Assembly (NCBI GenBank): GCA_964423785.1
Contig: CAYRGZ010000033.1
Location: forward strand, 1 to 19,614
Length of the DNA: 19,614 nucleotides
Source: S012-135 sp964423785
Lineage (GTDB): Bacteria > Desulfobacterota > Desulfobulbia > Desulfobulbales > S012-135
Direction of reading: 5' to 3'
The notes under the pieces were generated by a model. It did no database searches and was not told where the DNA came from. It saw nothing but the letters and a program-made list of their open reading frames with translations. Below, one piece after another: positions 7,428-14,878 of the stretch; position 1 is the stretch's first letter; each line of letters opens with the position of its first letter. The position numbers were made by a program, and so were the translations under genes.

Positions 7428-9187
7428 GACCGGATCTCGAAGGTTAGGGTGAAAAGCGTCGCGTCCCCGTGCGCCGCGGCGTGGAACGAGAGTGTGCCCC
7501 GCGGCGGCAAGGGCACCTCTCCGTCGTCGAGCCGGGAGCCGTCCAGGCAGAACCAGTTGCGGTGGTCGCGGCGGCCGGCAGCGGTCCATCCGCGCCCGGC
7601 GTCGTGGGCGATCGTCAGCAGGGGGACGTCGTTGCGTGGGAAGTACTGATAGATTGCATGGTTGAAAGGATTTTGCAACTCCCTGAACGGATGTTCCAGC
7701 ATCGTCGAACGGTTGAGGCGTAATGGGTCGTCCTGTGCCCGGTTCGAGGAGAGGGTGAGGAGTGCCGTGCCGCCGTGGAGCAGGACGAGATCCGTGGCAG
7801 GGGCATCGGCCGTGGCGGTGGAGCGCAGGCCGGCCGGCGCGCCGCAGGGTGGGCGGTCACCCCCGGGCGGGACGGGTTCGCCGCAGAGCCGGCAACGGTT
7901 CCGGCTCTCCGGGGCAGGCGCCGTCGTGGCCGTGGTGATGCAGAGGGGAGGGAGTGCCGCCGGCCCTCTGGTGGCCCGGCGGAAGATGCCCAGGGTGGCG
8001 GGCTGGAGCGGGCGTGCGGAGGCGAGTTCGCGGCCGTCCAGGAGGAGGCGGTTGTTGGCCTTGTCGTCCGGCACGATCCACCAGCCGTCCTCCCGCTTCT
8101 GCAGGACGGCCAAGGGGGTATTGTCGCGGTTGCAGTAGGTTGCGATGGGGTATCCCTCGTTGTCGGTACACTCCGGGAAGTGGGTCTCGAAAAACGTCCT
8201 GTCCAGGGGGGTGTCGGTGGAGAGATTCACGGACCGGCCGGCCGCGGTGATGCGTATCGGCTGCGGAGGGATGGGGACCAGGCCGACCAGTTCGCGCCAA
8301 AGGGAGTCGAGGCCCGTCTGGGAGGGCGGTGCGGCCAGGAGATGCCCGATGGCGTCCGCCAATCCGGGGGAGCGCTCGAAAAACGGTTCCTTGCGGCACG
8401 AGGCGAACCACGTGTGCATCGCGGTACCCGAGGGAGGGGAGATGCGGAAGTCGGTGACGAGCTGGATCAGGGTACGGAGCACGGCCTTCAGGGCGGCGTC
8501 GAGGGCGGCCGCGTCGATCGACTGCTGGCGCGCGCACCATTCCAGGCCGGTCGGGCGCAGGCCCGTACAGCCCGCCGCCGTCTCCGGGCCGACCCAGAAC
8601 GTATCCGGGCGCGCCTCGCCGAGGATGATGCCATAATCCCAGAGGGCGGCCGTCATGCCGAGGATCGTGGCCGCCAGGCGGATCTTCGCCACCGGAGAAA
8701 GGGGATGCCGTGCGACGTAATCGGGCAACGGCAGGGTGTCGGCGGGCAGCGGCGTGGCCGTGCACGGGTCGGGACCGTCGTGGATCTCCGGCAGGCTGGC
8801 GGCCAGGAACCCCATCTGGCCAAGGATGTCCCTGGCGTCACGAAAGCGCGCGAGCAAGGCCGCTGGATCTTTCCACCGGTCCCGGGGATAGCGGGTAAGG
8901 CAGAAGTAGTCCCCGTGCCGTTCGGCCAGGAAGACCTCCCGGTCGTCGGCCCCACCGAAGGACCGGAGGAGCCGGTAGCCGTGCATCGTGGGCGGCGGGA
9001 TGTCCTTGCGGGGAGTTGCGCCGCAGACACCGCAGGCGCCCGGAGCGCTGCCCACGGTCCCGCAGACCATGCAGTAGCCGCAGGCGTCGCAGATGGTTGC
9101 TGTAGTGCTGTACACCGCGCCGCAGGAGGCGCATTTCATGAATGTGGATTCGCCGTCCGCCATCCTGATTCCACAAGCGGTGTTCAT
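7424..9187 (-). CDS. Zinc-ribbon pseudokinase with FHA-like regions
   Basis: A 587-aa multidomain protein. Residues 19-55 hold four CxxC pairs (C19/C22, C33/C36, C39/C42, C52/C55), a double zinc ribbon. Residues about 68-300 have a kinase-like layout: a start like YRLLRSFGG, a VFLAERHGDYFCLTRYP beta pair, and a segment (YGIILGEARPDTFWVG, 185-200) where the HRDLKPxN loop should be. The catalytic Asp is not there and no DFG follows, so it is probably a pseudokinase. Residues about 310-405 look FHA-like, with NRLLLDG near 379-385. A third CxxC (C432/C435, with C448) precedes a second FHA-like segment at about 467-587. The start is uncertain: ATG 9187 overlaps the preceding stop as ATGA, while ATG 9139 begins directly at the zinc ribbon. 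Its place after the kinase, phosphatase and FHA genes suggests an adaptor that reads phosphothreonine. The kinase-like and FHA-like calls are by motif layout only. Confidence 0.75.
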   Translation of the reverse strand: MNTACGIRMADGESTFMKCASCGAVYSTTATICDACGYCMVCGTVGSAPGACGVCGATPRKDIPPPTMHGYRLLRSFGGADDREVFLAERHGDYFCLTRYPRDRWKDPAALLARFRDARDILGQMGFLAASLPEIHDGPDPCTATPLPADTLPLPDYVARHPLSPVAKIRLAATILGMTAALWDYGIILGEARPDTFWVGPETAAGCTGLRPTGLEWCARQQSIDAAALDAALKAVLRTLIQLVTDFRISPPSGTAMHTWFASCRKEPFFERSPGLADAIGHLLAAPPSQTGLDSLWRELVGLVPIPPQPIRITAAGRSVNLSTDTPLDRTFFETHFPECTDNEGYPIATYCNRDNTPLAVLQKREDGWWIVPDDKANNRLLLDGRELASARPLQPATLGIFRRATRGPAALPPLCITTATTAPAPESRNRCRLCGEPVPPGGDRPPCGAPAGLRSTATADAPATDLVLLHGGTALLTLSSNRAQDDPLRLNRSTMLEHPFRELQNPFNHAIYQYFPRNDVPLLTIAHDAGRGWTAAGRRDHRNWFCLDGSRLDDGEVPLPPRGTLSFHAAAHGDATLFTLTFEIRS

Positions 9188-9615
9188 TCCCAGGCAAAGG
9201 CGACCTGCAGGCTGAAGCCGCCGATGCTGATGGTCATCCCTTCTTCCAGTACGGTTTCCGTGGTCAGGGGAGCGCCGTCGAGTTTCGTGGGATTGGTCGC
9301 GCCGTCACAGTGGGCCACGAGCCAGGTGGCATCGTCCTGGCGGCGGAAGCGGCACTGTCCGGTACGGCTGACCACGTCTGCGGACGGTCCGAACATGTTC
9401 GTGAGAAACCCACGGGTGAGGCAGAACCCGTCCTCCTTGATCCGCACCACCAGGCCGTTGTCCCCACGCAGCTCGACCCACGCGATCCGGGTCTTGACCG
9501 GGGTGGGCGGATGGGTTTGGAAACCGATGCCGCACGAGGGACATGCGGCGGCGGCCGCGGCGGCCGCGTCGGTATACTCATCCTCGTGACCGCAAACCTT
9601 GCATTGGAACTTCAT
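9184..9615 (-). CDS. Small zinc-ribbon FHA-domain protein
   Basis: A 143-aa protein with an N-terminal zinc ribbon (C5xxC8 and C25xxC28) separated by a run of eight alanines (17-24). An FHA domain follows at about 45-140. FHA hallmarks include the SR pair in VVSRTGQ (83-84) and the NPTKLDG loop (108-114), equivalent to the N-x-T-x-x-N-G stretch that contacts phosphothreonine peptides. The final GMTISIGGFSLQV matches the last strands of the fold. The ATG at 9615 is preferred over one 33 nt upstream because an AAGGGAGAG ribosome binding site (9622-9630) precedes it and the zinc ribbon begins at once. The end overlaps the next gene by 4 nt. Probable role: a cytoplasmic phospho-reader for targets of the kinase encoded two genes upstream; the partner is not known. 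Confidence 0.85.
   Translation of the reverse strand: MKFQCKVCGHEDEYTDAAAAAAAACPSCGIGFQTHPPTPVKTRIAWVELRGDNGLVVRIKEDGFCLTRGFLTNMFGPSADVVSRTGQCRFRRQDDATWLVAHCDGATNPTKLDGAPLTTETVLEEGMTISIGGFSLQVAFAWE
9544..9567 (-). repeat. Poly-alanine codon run with tandem GCGGCCGC palindromes
   Basis: These 24 nt encode the eight alanines between the two zinc-ribbon CxxC pairs of the small FHA protein. On the plus strand they contain the palindrome GCGGCCGC twice (9551-9558 and 9560-9567), 9 bp apart. A GCC/GCG codon run like this is prone to slippage. I take it as a flexible spacer in the protein rather than a regulatory site. Confidence 0.6.
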
Positions 9616-9701
9616 GGCGTTCTCTCCCTTCCCATTGCCGGAAAACAACCCTTCACATGCCGTTCGGCGGCGCGTTCATGGGCCGCACACAGTCCGGTTC
9701 G
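9616..9701. other. 86-nt gap between phosphatase and FHA genes
   Basis: This is the widest gap in the right-to-left path apart from one of 87 nt. It holds the AAGGGAGAG ribosome binding site of the FHA gene at 9622-9630. I see no convincing terminator or promoter, so read-through from the phosphatase gene is likely. Confidence 0.4.
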
Positions 9702-11402
9702 TCACGAAAGACGGATTTCGATCTTGGTCAACGCCCCGGAAGAAGGGGCGTATCGGGCGATGCACGGCCGTCCTCCCGTATTGCGGCTGCTGTTCAACGC
9801 CGTCATCCTCGCCTCGTAGGACGACTGGAACCCCTCGGGCGGATGGGTATGGCCGTGGACGAGCCGGCGGATCCCCGTCTTCCGGCAGAAGGCGTCGAAA
9901 TCCGCCTTGCTCACCGGCAGACGCGGGTCGGTGGGATAGCGGGCCCAGGCCTGGTAACAGTCATCTTTGTCCTCCATGTCCACCCAGCGCATCAGGTACT
10001 GGAGTTGGGGCTTGCGGAGGTCGGCCAGTCCCTTTGCCTCGATGGGCCTCTTGGCGTCTTCCGGCAAGGAAGCCGGCCAGCCGTCGTTGGCGTGCCAGCG
10101 GGGCAGGCAGCCGCCGTGCACGGCCAACAGGCCGTCGGGCAGGATGGCCATGGATGGCAGCAGGTCGAGAACCGCCTCGATCCACTCGCACTTGCCCTGC
10201 AGCAGGTACCCGAGGGCGAAGTAGGTTTCGCCGTTGGCGCAGCGGGGGCGCCACCACTTGGTGGTGAAGGTCTCGCCCTTGTCACCAGTGGTCCTGACTC
10301 TGACGACGTCTTCGTGGTTGCCCTTGAGGAGGAGGACCCGGCCGGGATGGCTCGTCAGCAGCTCGAAGAGGCGGAGCCACACCGCCATGGTGCCGTTTCC
10401 CCGGTCACCGTAGTCGCCGAGGAAGAGAAGGCGCACCTGGTCGTCCTCCACCACCCCTGTGACGCGGATGATCTCCTCCAGGGCCTCGATGTCGCCGTGC
10501 AGGTCGCCGATGAAGTAGGTGGTCTCCTTGGCCCAGGCAGCGGGGAGCAGGGCGACGCCGCCGTCGATGATGATCTGCTCCGGTGCGGAAAGGTCTGACA
10601 TGGACCGCTTGTCATCGAGCGCCCCTTTGCCAGCCTTCCAGCATCCCTCCATGATGTCGTAGTACCGGTCGCAGAGCTTGAAGGCCTTGTCGAACACGGA
10701 CGGCCTGAAGAGGGCGGCCAGGGAACGTGGCGGCGCCGTCTTCCTACTGCGGGGGGGCGCCTTGGGTGGGCCCTTTCTGCTGCCACGGGCAGGAGGAGGG
10801 GGGAGCGGCTTGCTGGGGACGAACAGTTCGGGAGCGTGTCTGAGCAGGAGGTCCTTTGGTGCTCCCAGCAGCTTCTCGATACGCCGCAGCTCCGCGCCTT
10901 CCCGGTCGCTTATCGGGCGTCCCTTCGTCTCGTGGTGGGATCGGGCGATCTGGACGCAGAGTTGCACGAGGATGTCGACCATGGCCCGCCGCTCTTCCGT
11001 AGCGAGGTGGTCGAGGAGCTTGCGCAACCGCGCCTCCTGCGTGCGCCGGTACGCCTCGTCACGGTAGACCTGCCGTATGAAGTCCTGCAGCAGCTTCGCG
11101 CGTCCATCGATGCCGTGTAGCCGGAGGAGTTCCATAAGCATCTTTCTTTCGGCATCTTTCACACCATCCTGGCGCATGACCAGGATCAGCGGGAGCAGAA
11201 GGAGGTCTTCCAGGTCTGCCGTGTCGAAGTCGTCGGGAAGCTGCTTCTCGATCCCCTCGATGTCGAACAGACGGCGTACGACCTTTCCGTCCGGCTTCTT
11301 GCGGATGATCCCGCCCCGGGGCCTGGCGGGGACGAGGTGGTCCGCTTCTCCTTCGAAATTGGAAAAGATCGCCGGCGAGACGATGGGATCAGATCGGTTC
11401 AT
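9702..11402 (-). CDS. TerB-like domain fused to PPP-type phosphatase
   Basis: A 566-aa protein. Residues about 55-182 are helical with two acidic loops, RQDGVKDAER (77-86) and GRPISDREGAE (161-171). These resemble the metal-binding repeats of TerB domains. A basic, proline-rich linker (197-226) leads to a metallophosphatase of the PPP/calcineurin superfamily at about 292-566. All its metal-site motifs are present: GDLHGD (299-304), GDYGDRG (329-335), GNHE (361-364), VHGG (428-431) and VHGHTHP (515-521). It should hydrolyse phosphoserine/phosphothreonine, though related enzymes also act on dinucleotides such as Ap4A. The ATG at 11402 overlaps the kinase stop by 14 nt and has a GAGGT ribosome binding site, so kinase and phosphatase are probably made together. 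It is the likely antagonist of that kinase. A PPP enzyme here is notable, because PP2C is the usual partner in such modules. Confidence 0.88.
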   Translation of the reverse strand: MNRSDPIVSPAIFSNFEGEADHLVPARPRGGIIRKKPDGKVVRRLFDIEGIEKQLPDDFDTADLEDLLLLPLILVMRQDGVKDAERKMLMELLRLHGIDGRAKLLQDFIRQVYRDEAYRRTQEARLRKLLDHLATEERRAMVDILVQLCVQIARSHHETKGRPISDREGAELRRIEKLLGAPKDLLLRHAPELFVPSKPLPPPPARGSRKGPPKAPPRSRKTAPPRSLAALFRPSVFDKAFKLCDRYYDIMEGCWKAGKGALDDKRSMSDLSAPEQIIIDGGVALLPAAWAKETTYFIGDLHGDIEALEEIIRVTGVVEDDQVRLLFLGDYGDRGNGTMAVWLRLFELLTSHPGRVLLLKGNHEDVVRVRTTGDKGETFTTKWWRPRCANGETYFALGYLLQGKCEWIEAVLDLLPSMAILPDGLLAVHGGCLPRWHANDGWPASLPEDAKRPIEAKGLADLRKPQLQYLMRWVDMEDKDDCYQAWARYPTDPRLPVSKADFDAFCRKTGIRRLVHGHTHPPEGFQSSYEARMTALNSSRNTGGRPCIARYAPSSGALTKIEIRLS

Positions 11403-12705
11403 AGGTCACCTCGAGTTCGAACACGATGTTGCCGGTGGCGGGATTGCCCACCTGGAGTTTCGTGCCGGGGGTGAGTTCCGTCCTCCCGGTGATCGGGACG
11501 CCATCCACCATGGTGGCGTTGGTCGCGTTGGGATCGTGCTCGATGAACCACTTCGTCTTTTCCGGATTGCACGAGAACTGGCCCTGACGGCGCGAGACGT
11601 GGCCGGCCTCGATGTTGAACATCTGGGTGCAGAACCGCCGGGTGAAGTCGGTCGGCTCCATGATGCGCCATGTCAGGCCCGTGGCTGCATGTTTGAGCGC
11701 CAGCCTGCACGGTGCCCTCCCCGGAGGCGGGGATGCCCCGGAGGCCGGTGATGCCCCCGGGGAAGGGCCATGCGCGGCCGGTGGAGTAGCCGGATGCGGG
11801 GATGCCCCGGAGGCGGGCGTGGCCGTCAGGATCCTGTGCATCTCCTCGGCCGTGGGCCGCTTGTCCGGGGCAGGGTCGAAGCACCTGCTGATGGCATCGA
11901 GGACCTTGCCCGGGAGTGCCTTGGCCCGGTCCGGGGCGGTGCGCGTCATGGGCGGGATCGTCCGGTTCTCGACGGCCCGCCGGATGGCCTCGTCCCGCTC
12001 CTCTGGGGTGGTTGCATGCTGTATGACCGGCTGGAGGGGATGCACGCCGGCGAAGAGCTCGTAGAGGATGATCCCAGCGGTGAACATGTCCGACGCCTTG
12101 GTGGGCACGCGGCCATGCAAGTGTTCCGGGGAGGAGTAGCCGGGCGTCCCCACCGGATCCCATGGAAGTTTCTCGCCGGCGGGGAAGGACCAGTCGAAGT
12201 CGCAGATCTTGACCCGATATCCCAGGCCGATGGATGGATCTTCGTTCAGCCAGACGTTGTCGGGTTTCAGGTCTTCATGGACGATGCCCACGCGGTGCAT
12301 CTCCTTGATGCCGAAGAGCATGACCCTGGCGATCTTCATGGCCCTGTCCATGTCATGCCCCGTATGCAGGTCCTGGAGGATGTCTTCCAGTGGGCGGCCC
12401 TCGGCCCATTCGATGACCTGGCAGTACGAGCCGTCGTACTCGAAGAAGCCAAGGGTCTGGATCAGGAAGTCCGGAGCCTTCTCGAGTCGTCGTATGACCT
12501 CACGCTGCAGACGTTCGTATTGCTTGTGCCATGAGCAGTATTCTTCATGTGGGACAGGTTGCTTATAAACCTTGAACAGGATCGTCTCTCCCTTGTCGTT
12601 CTCTGCCTCATAGGACACCGCCATCATGCCGTTGTTAAGATGTTTCTTGATGGTGATGGATCCGTAGTCTGTATTAATTGTTTTGCCTGGAGCAAGCGTC
12701 TGCAT
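11389..12705 (-). CDS. Ser/Thr protein kinase with C-terminal FHA domain
   Basis: A 438-aa cytoplasmic protein. The kinase domain covers about 14-290. Visible residues are K45 in ILFKVYK (ATP-binding lysine), HEDLKPDN at 143-150 (catalytic D145, K147, N150), DFD at 169-171 in place of DFG, GTPGYSSPE (186-194), and a DMFTAGIILYELFAG helix. The glycine loop (LNNGMMAV, 23-30) has lost two of its three glycines. A Pro/Ala/Gly/Ser linker (297-333) leads to an FHA domain at about 335-438. There HVSRRQ (369-374) and DPNATNATMVDG (391-402) match the phosphothreonine pocket. The enzyme probably phosphorylates Ser/Thr in locus proteins and docks by its own FHA domain; activity is likely but not certain given the loop changes. 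The ATG at 12705 has GAAGGGA upstream. The 3' end overlaps the phosphatase gene by 14 nt. Confidence 0.9.
   Translation of the reverse strand: MQTLAPGKTINTDYGSITIKKHLNNGMMAVSYEAENDKGETILFKVYKQPVPHEEYCSWHKQYERLQREVIRRLEKAPDFLIQTLGFFEYDGSYCQVIEWAEGRPLEDILQDLHTGHDMDRAMKIARVMLFGIKEMHRVGIVHEDLKPDNVWLNEDPSIGLGYRVKICDFDWSFPAGEKLPWDPVGTPGYSSPEHLHGRVPTKASDMFTAGIILYELFAGVHPLQPVIQHATTPEERDEAIRRAVENRTIPPMTRTAPDRAKALPGKVLDAISRCFDPAPDKRPTAEEMHRILTATPASGASPHPATPPAAHGPSPGASPASGASPPPGRAPCRLALKHAATGLTWRIMEPTDFTRRFCTQMFNIEAGHVSRRQGQFSCNPEKTKWFIEHDPNATNATMVDGVPITGRTELTPGTKLQVGNPATGNIVFELEVTYEPI
11729..11814. repeat. 17-bp direct repeat in the kinase linker
   Basis: The 17-bp word GGGGATGCCCCGGAGGC occurs at 11729-11745 and again at 11798-11814, with partial copies between them. 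It encodes the GASP-type repeats (GASPASGASPPPG) of the proline-rich linker between the kinase and FHA domains. Such GC-rich repeats probably change in copy number by slippage and alter only linker length. Confidence 0.65.
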
Positions 12706-12732
12706 TGTATTCCCTTCGACGATGAGGTTCGT

Positions 12733-12759
12733 GTCGCTGAAAAATCTGGAGTCAGCGGC
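12733..12759. other. Weak inverted repeat between vWA and kinase genes
   Basis: In the 70-nt gap before the kinase gene, 12733-12740 (GTCGCTGA) pairs with 12752-12759 (TCAGCGGC) across an 11-nt loop. In the transcribed sense, six pairs are contiguous with one mismatch near the base. No T-run follows, so it is not an intrinsic terminator. It might slow or process the message between the vWA and kinase genes, or mean nothing. Confidence 0.25.
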
Positions 12760-12775
12760 TCTGTGCGTGAACGGT

Positions 12776-13456
12776 TCAAGCCGGCATGGTCGCCCCCCCG
12801 ATGCGGGCCGCCACTTCCGAGACGGTCTTCCCCAATGTCTGCATCAGCTTGGAGAAGTCGAGGGTCTTGAGGCCGTCACCGCCGCCCTCGACGGCCGTGA
12901 ACTCGACCCGTGGCAGCTTTTTCAGGGTGTCCCAGGCCGGGCATTGCATTGCCCAGGCGTAGAGATAGATGCTGTTCATCGAGATGGCCTGGGCCACGGT
13001 ACTGACGTCGTCGCCCACCGCGCCCTCGGCCACGGTGCTCGCGTGCAGGGTATCGTGGCTTGTCGCGTCGGAGAGCAATACCACGATCTTGGTGCAAGGG
13101 GACCGCCAGTCGGTTTTGCAGGCCGCCCACCAGAGGGCGTCCAGCGCGGATTCCGCCTCGTCGCCGCCGCCGTCGGCGCGCAGCCGGGCAAGTTGGGACC
13201 GGGCCGCGTCCGCGGTGTCGACCAGGGGTTCGTCACGGTTGATCCACGGCTCGCGGTCGCACTTGAGATCACGGAAACCCAGCATCTTGAGACGCCAGTC
13301 CACCGGCTGCTGCTGGTCCGGAGGGTTTTCCAAGGTGCTGATGAAGTTGTTCAGTTGGTCTTTTACCGCATCGATGCATGGTTCCATTGATCCAGTGCAG
13401 TCGATACATAAGACGATATCGGCGACGCCTTTGATGTTCTGCTGTTGCAGCCCCAT
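12776..13456 (-). CDS. vWA-domain protein, second paralogue (TerY-like)
   Basis: A 226-aa soluble protein that is almost wholly one vWA domain. The metal site looks intact: D19, T21 and S23 in DCTGSM, an acidic GGGDEAES loop (97-104) and D130 in VVLLSDAT. It opens with MGLQQQNIKGVADIV, nearly the same as its upstream neighbour, and near the end has FSKLMQTLGKTVSEV (201-215), also shared. The two genes therefore arose by duplication. It has neither a signal peptide nor a membrane helix, so it acts in the cytoplasm. The start at 13456 is supported by GGAGG (13463-13467), and the 34-nt gap to the previous gene implies co-transcription. Proteins of this kind in ter-type loci pair with a kinase and a phosphatase as metal-dependent scaffolds; both are encoded directly downstream here. 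Its ligand is unknown. Confidence 0.88.
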   Translation of the reverse strand: MGLQQQNIKGVADIVLCIDCTGSMEPCIDAVKDQLNNFISTLENPPDQQQPVDWRLKMLGFRDLKCDREPWINRDEPLVDTADAARSQLARLRADGGGDEAESALDALWWAACKTDWRSPCTKIVVLLSDATSHDTLHASTVAEGAVGDDVSTVAQAISMNSIYLYAWAMQCPAWDTLKKLPRVEFTAVEGGGDGLKTLDFSKLMQTLGKTVSEVAARIGGATMPA

Positions 13457-13490
13457 TTTTTCCCTCCATTGTTGATTGTTGATGATTTTG

Positions 13491-14132
13491 TTATCTGGTT
13501 ATTCCATAAAGATTTGACATCACTGATATTGGGGAGTCTTGTTCTTGTGTTGAGGATACTGTTTTTCCCATGCTGCTCAGTAGATTCGAAAAGTCATAAC
13601 TGTTTAGTTCTTTTCTGTCCATTGTTATCCTTTCTACCTTCGGTACATTGGAGAAGGAGTCGTAGTGTTTGCATCGCGGCGCGATGATGTATCCGTGTAT
13701 GTTGAGCATGGAAAATTTTTTCTTCAGATCGTCGAACTTCGAGAGTTGGAATTTGTAGTCGTGTCCGCCCCGTACCGGTTCGTCGGTGAAGACGATGACG
13801 AATCGCCGTGACCGTTGACGCCACGGCATGTCCAAGGCCGCATCGATCGCCGGCAGGGTGAATTCGTCCCCGGAGAGTTCCACGGCGGCGAGGTTGGCCC
13901 TGAAGGTCGCGATGTCGTCGGTAAACGGATAGACCTCGACGGGGGCGTCATCGGTTGGATGCACGACCAGGCCGAGCCGGAGGTCGATCTTCTGCTGCCC
14001 GGACTGCACCCCGGCGACGAACGTGTCGATATGGTCCTTGACGGCTTCCAGGATTGGACGCATGGAGTAACTTGCGTCCAGGACGAAGACGACATCGGCA
14101 ACTCCTTTGATATGTTGCTGCTGCAATCCCAT
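13491..14132 (-). CDS. vWA-domain protein, first paralogue (TerY-like)
   Basis: A 213-aa soluble vWA protein with a complete-looking metal site: D19, S21 and S23 in DASYSM, a candidate Thr near residue 92 (DEFTLPA) and D117 in FTDEP. It shares the MGLQQQxIKGVAD start and a C-terminal FSNLLSSMGKTVSST segment (181-195) with the next gene, but the middle has diverged, so each copy probably binds a different partner. The frame runs on 136 codons upstream, but that part is Arg/Pro-rich and overlaps the YbjN-like gene. The ATG at 14132 has a perfect AGGAGG (14140-14145) 7 nt ahead. The last 250 nt are clearly AT-richer than the rest of the locus. The probable role is a cytoplasmic scaffold in the same complex as the kinase and phosphatase. 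Confidence 0.88.
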   Translation of the reverse strand: MGLQQQHIKGVADVVFVLDASYSMRPILEAVKDHIDTFVAGVQSGQQKIDLRLGLVVHPTDDAPVEVYPFTDDIATFRANLAAVELSGDEFTLPAIDAALDMPWRQRSRRFVIVFTDEPVRGGHDYKFQLSKFDDLKKKFSMLNIHGYIIAPRCKHYDSFSNVPKVERITMDRKELNSYDFSNLLSSMGKTVSSTQEQDSPISVMSNLYGITR

Positions 14133-14139
14133 GGCAAAG

Positions 14140-14145
14140 CCTCCT
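14140..14145 (-). promoter_or_regulatory. Ribosome binding site fixing the first vWA start
   Basis: In the minus sense this reads AGGAGG, 7 nt before the ATG at 14132. It decides the start against the much longer open frame and agrees with the matching N-termini of the two vWA paralogues. Confidence 0.85.
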
Positions 14146-14209
14146 GGTCTTGTGATTGACGGAAATGGGGTCAGGGTTTGGGTGCGGCCGATCCGGCACT
14201 TGCCGTCGT

Positions 14210-14791
14210 TTACAACTCCGAGGGCGCCTGGGAAGAGGCGCCGGCACCCTGGCGGCGCCGGACCTCTGCCAGCACCTGGGCCAACACCGCCGGGTCGAGG
14301 CTGGCGAGGTCGCTGATGACGGATTTGAGCTGCTGGGCCCCGTCGTCGAAACGGACGACCCCTTCCGTCATCGCCCGGCGGACCACCGGGTCGAAGTCGT
14401 CGATGAGGTGCCACAATCCGGTGATGGTGCGTACGAGCTGTTTCCGGGTCAGCTTGGCGTCCTCCAGGGGGTACTCGATGATGGCCCGGATCTCGCCGTC
14501 CGACGGATCGAACTCGAACTGGATCATCTTCGTCCGCCACGAGATTTGGAGCAGGGCATCCATGACTGGAAGCCGTTTTTTCGCATCCTTGATCTCCCAG
14601 GCGCGAGGAGTGAAGACCTTGAGAAACTCGCCGTTTTCCTCGGCGGCGATGATGATGAGGAGTGACTTGTCGCCGTCTTTGTCGATATAATTATCAGTCT
14701 GGCAAATTAGCCCTATTCTTCCTTTATGTTCTTTGTATTTCATTCCCTCTTCTTCGAGGAAACTCTTGATCTCTTCAAGTGTTGTCGCCAT
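14210..14791 (-). CDS. YbjN-like small protein
   Basis: A 193-aa soluble protein. The order of elements resembles the YbjN / type III chaperone-like fold: an N-terminal helix (LEEIKSFLEEEG), beta strands with LLIIIAAEENGEFLKVF, a helix (KDAKKRLPVMDALLQISW, 68-85), a strand pair with IQFEFDPSDGEIRAIIEYPL, and a long helix (TRKQLVRTITGLWHLIDDFD). In YbjN proteins this helix-strand order is typical, and members are thought to bind other proteins in stress pathways. No catalytic residues stand out. Residues about 150-193 form a helical tail ending in a Gly/Ala/Ser-rich stretch. The start is firm: AAGGAGGAG at 14796-14804 lies 4-5 nt from the ATG. It sits between the AAA+ protease fusion and the vWA pair, so a chaperone or adaptor role towards one of them is plausible but unproven. 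Confidence 0.75.
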   Translation of the reverse strand: MATTLEEIKSFLEEEGMKYKEHKGRIGLICQTDNYIDKDGDKSLLIIIAAEENGEFLKVFTPRAWEIKDAKKRLPVMDALLQISWRTKMIQFEFDPSDGEIRAIIEYPLEDAKLTRKQLVRTITGLWHLIDDFDPVVRRAMTEGVVRFDDGAQQLKSVISDLASLDPAVLAQVLAEVRRRQGAGASSQAPSEL

Positions 14792-14878
14792 GCATCTCCT
14801 CCTTGCTGTGTTGATGGTTGTGGTGACAGGTTTTGGTGGCCATGTGCTGTTTGCTCAAGAATGTTTGTGCCACATTTT
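14792..14878. other. 87-nt AT-richer gap after the protease fusion gene
   Basis: Apart from the strong AAGGAGGAG ribosome binding site at 14796-14804, I see no convincing sigma-70 or sigma-54 promoter, nor a hairpin followed by T-run. The base composition drops towards AT here and at the start of the YbjN-like gene, so an internal promoter is possible. Confidence 0.35.

Noticed and set aside
3969..7649. A 1226-codon open frame on the plus strand, with other long plus-strand frames at 1040-2494, 2867-4060, 7775-9589, 14951-16663 and 16727-18337
   Set aside because: They lie antisense to well-supported genes, are rich in Gly/Arg/Glu/Val as expected from GC-rich complement, and show no known motif.
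14182..14199. Inverted repeat GTGC...GCAC between the YbjN-like and first vWA genes
   Set aside because: Only four outer pairs form before a mismatch and there is no T-run; the downstream gene also has its own strong ribosome binding site.
14133..14540. A 136-codon upstream extension of the first vWA gene
   Set aside because: It overlaps the YbjN-like gene, is low-complexity Arg/Pro/Gly, and an AGGAGG with a paralogue-matching N-terminus fixes the start at 14132.
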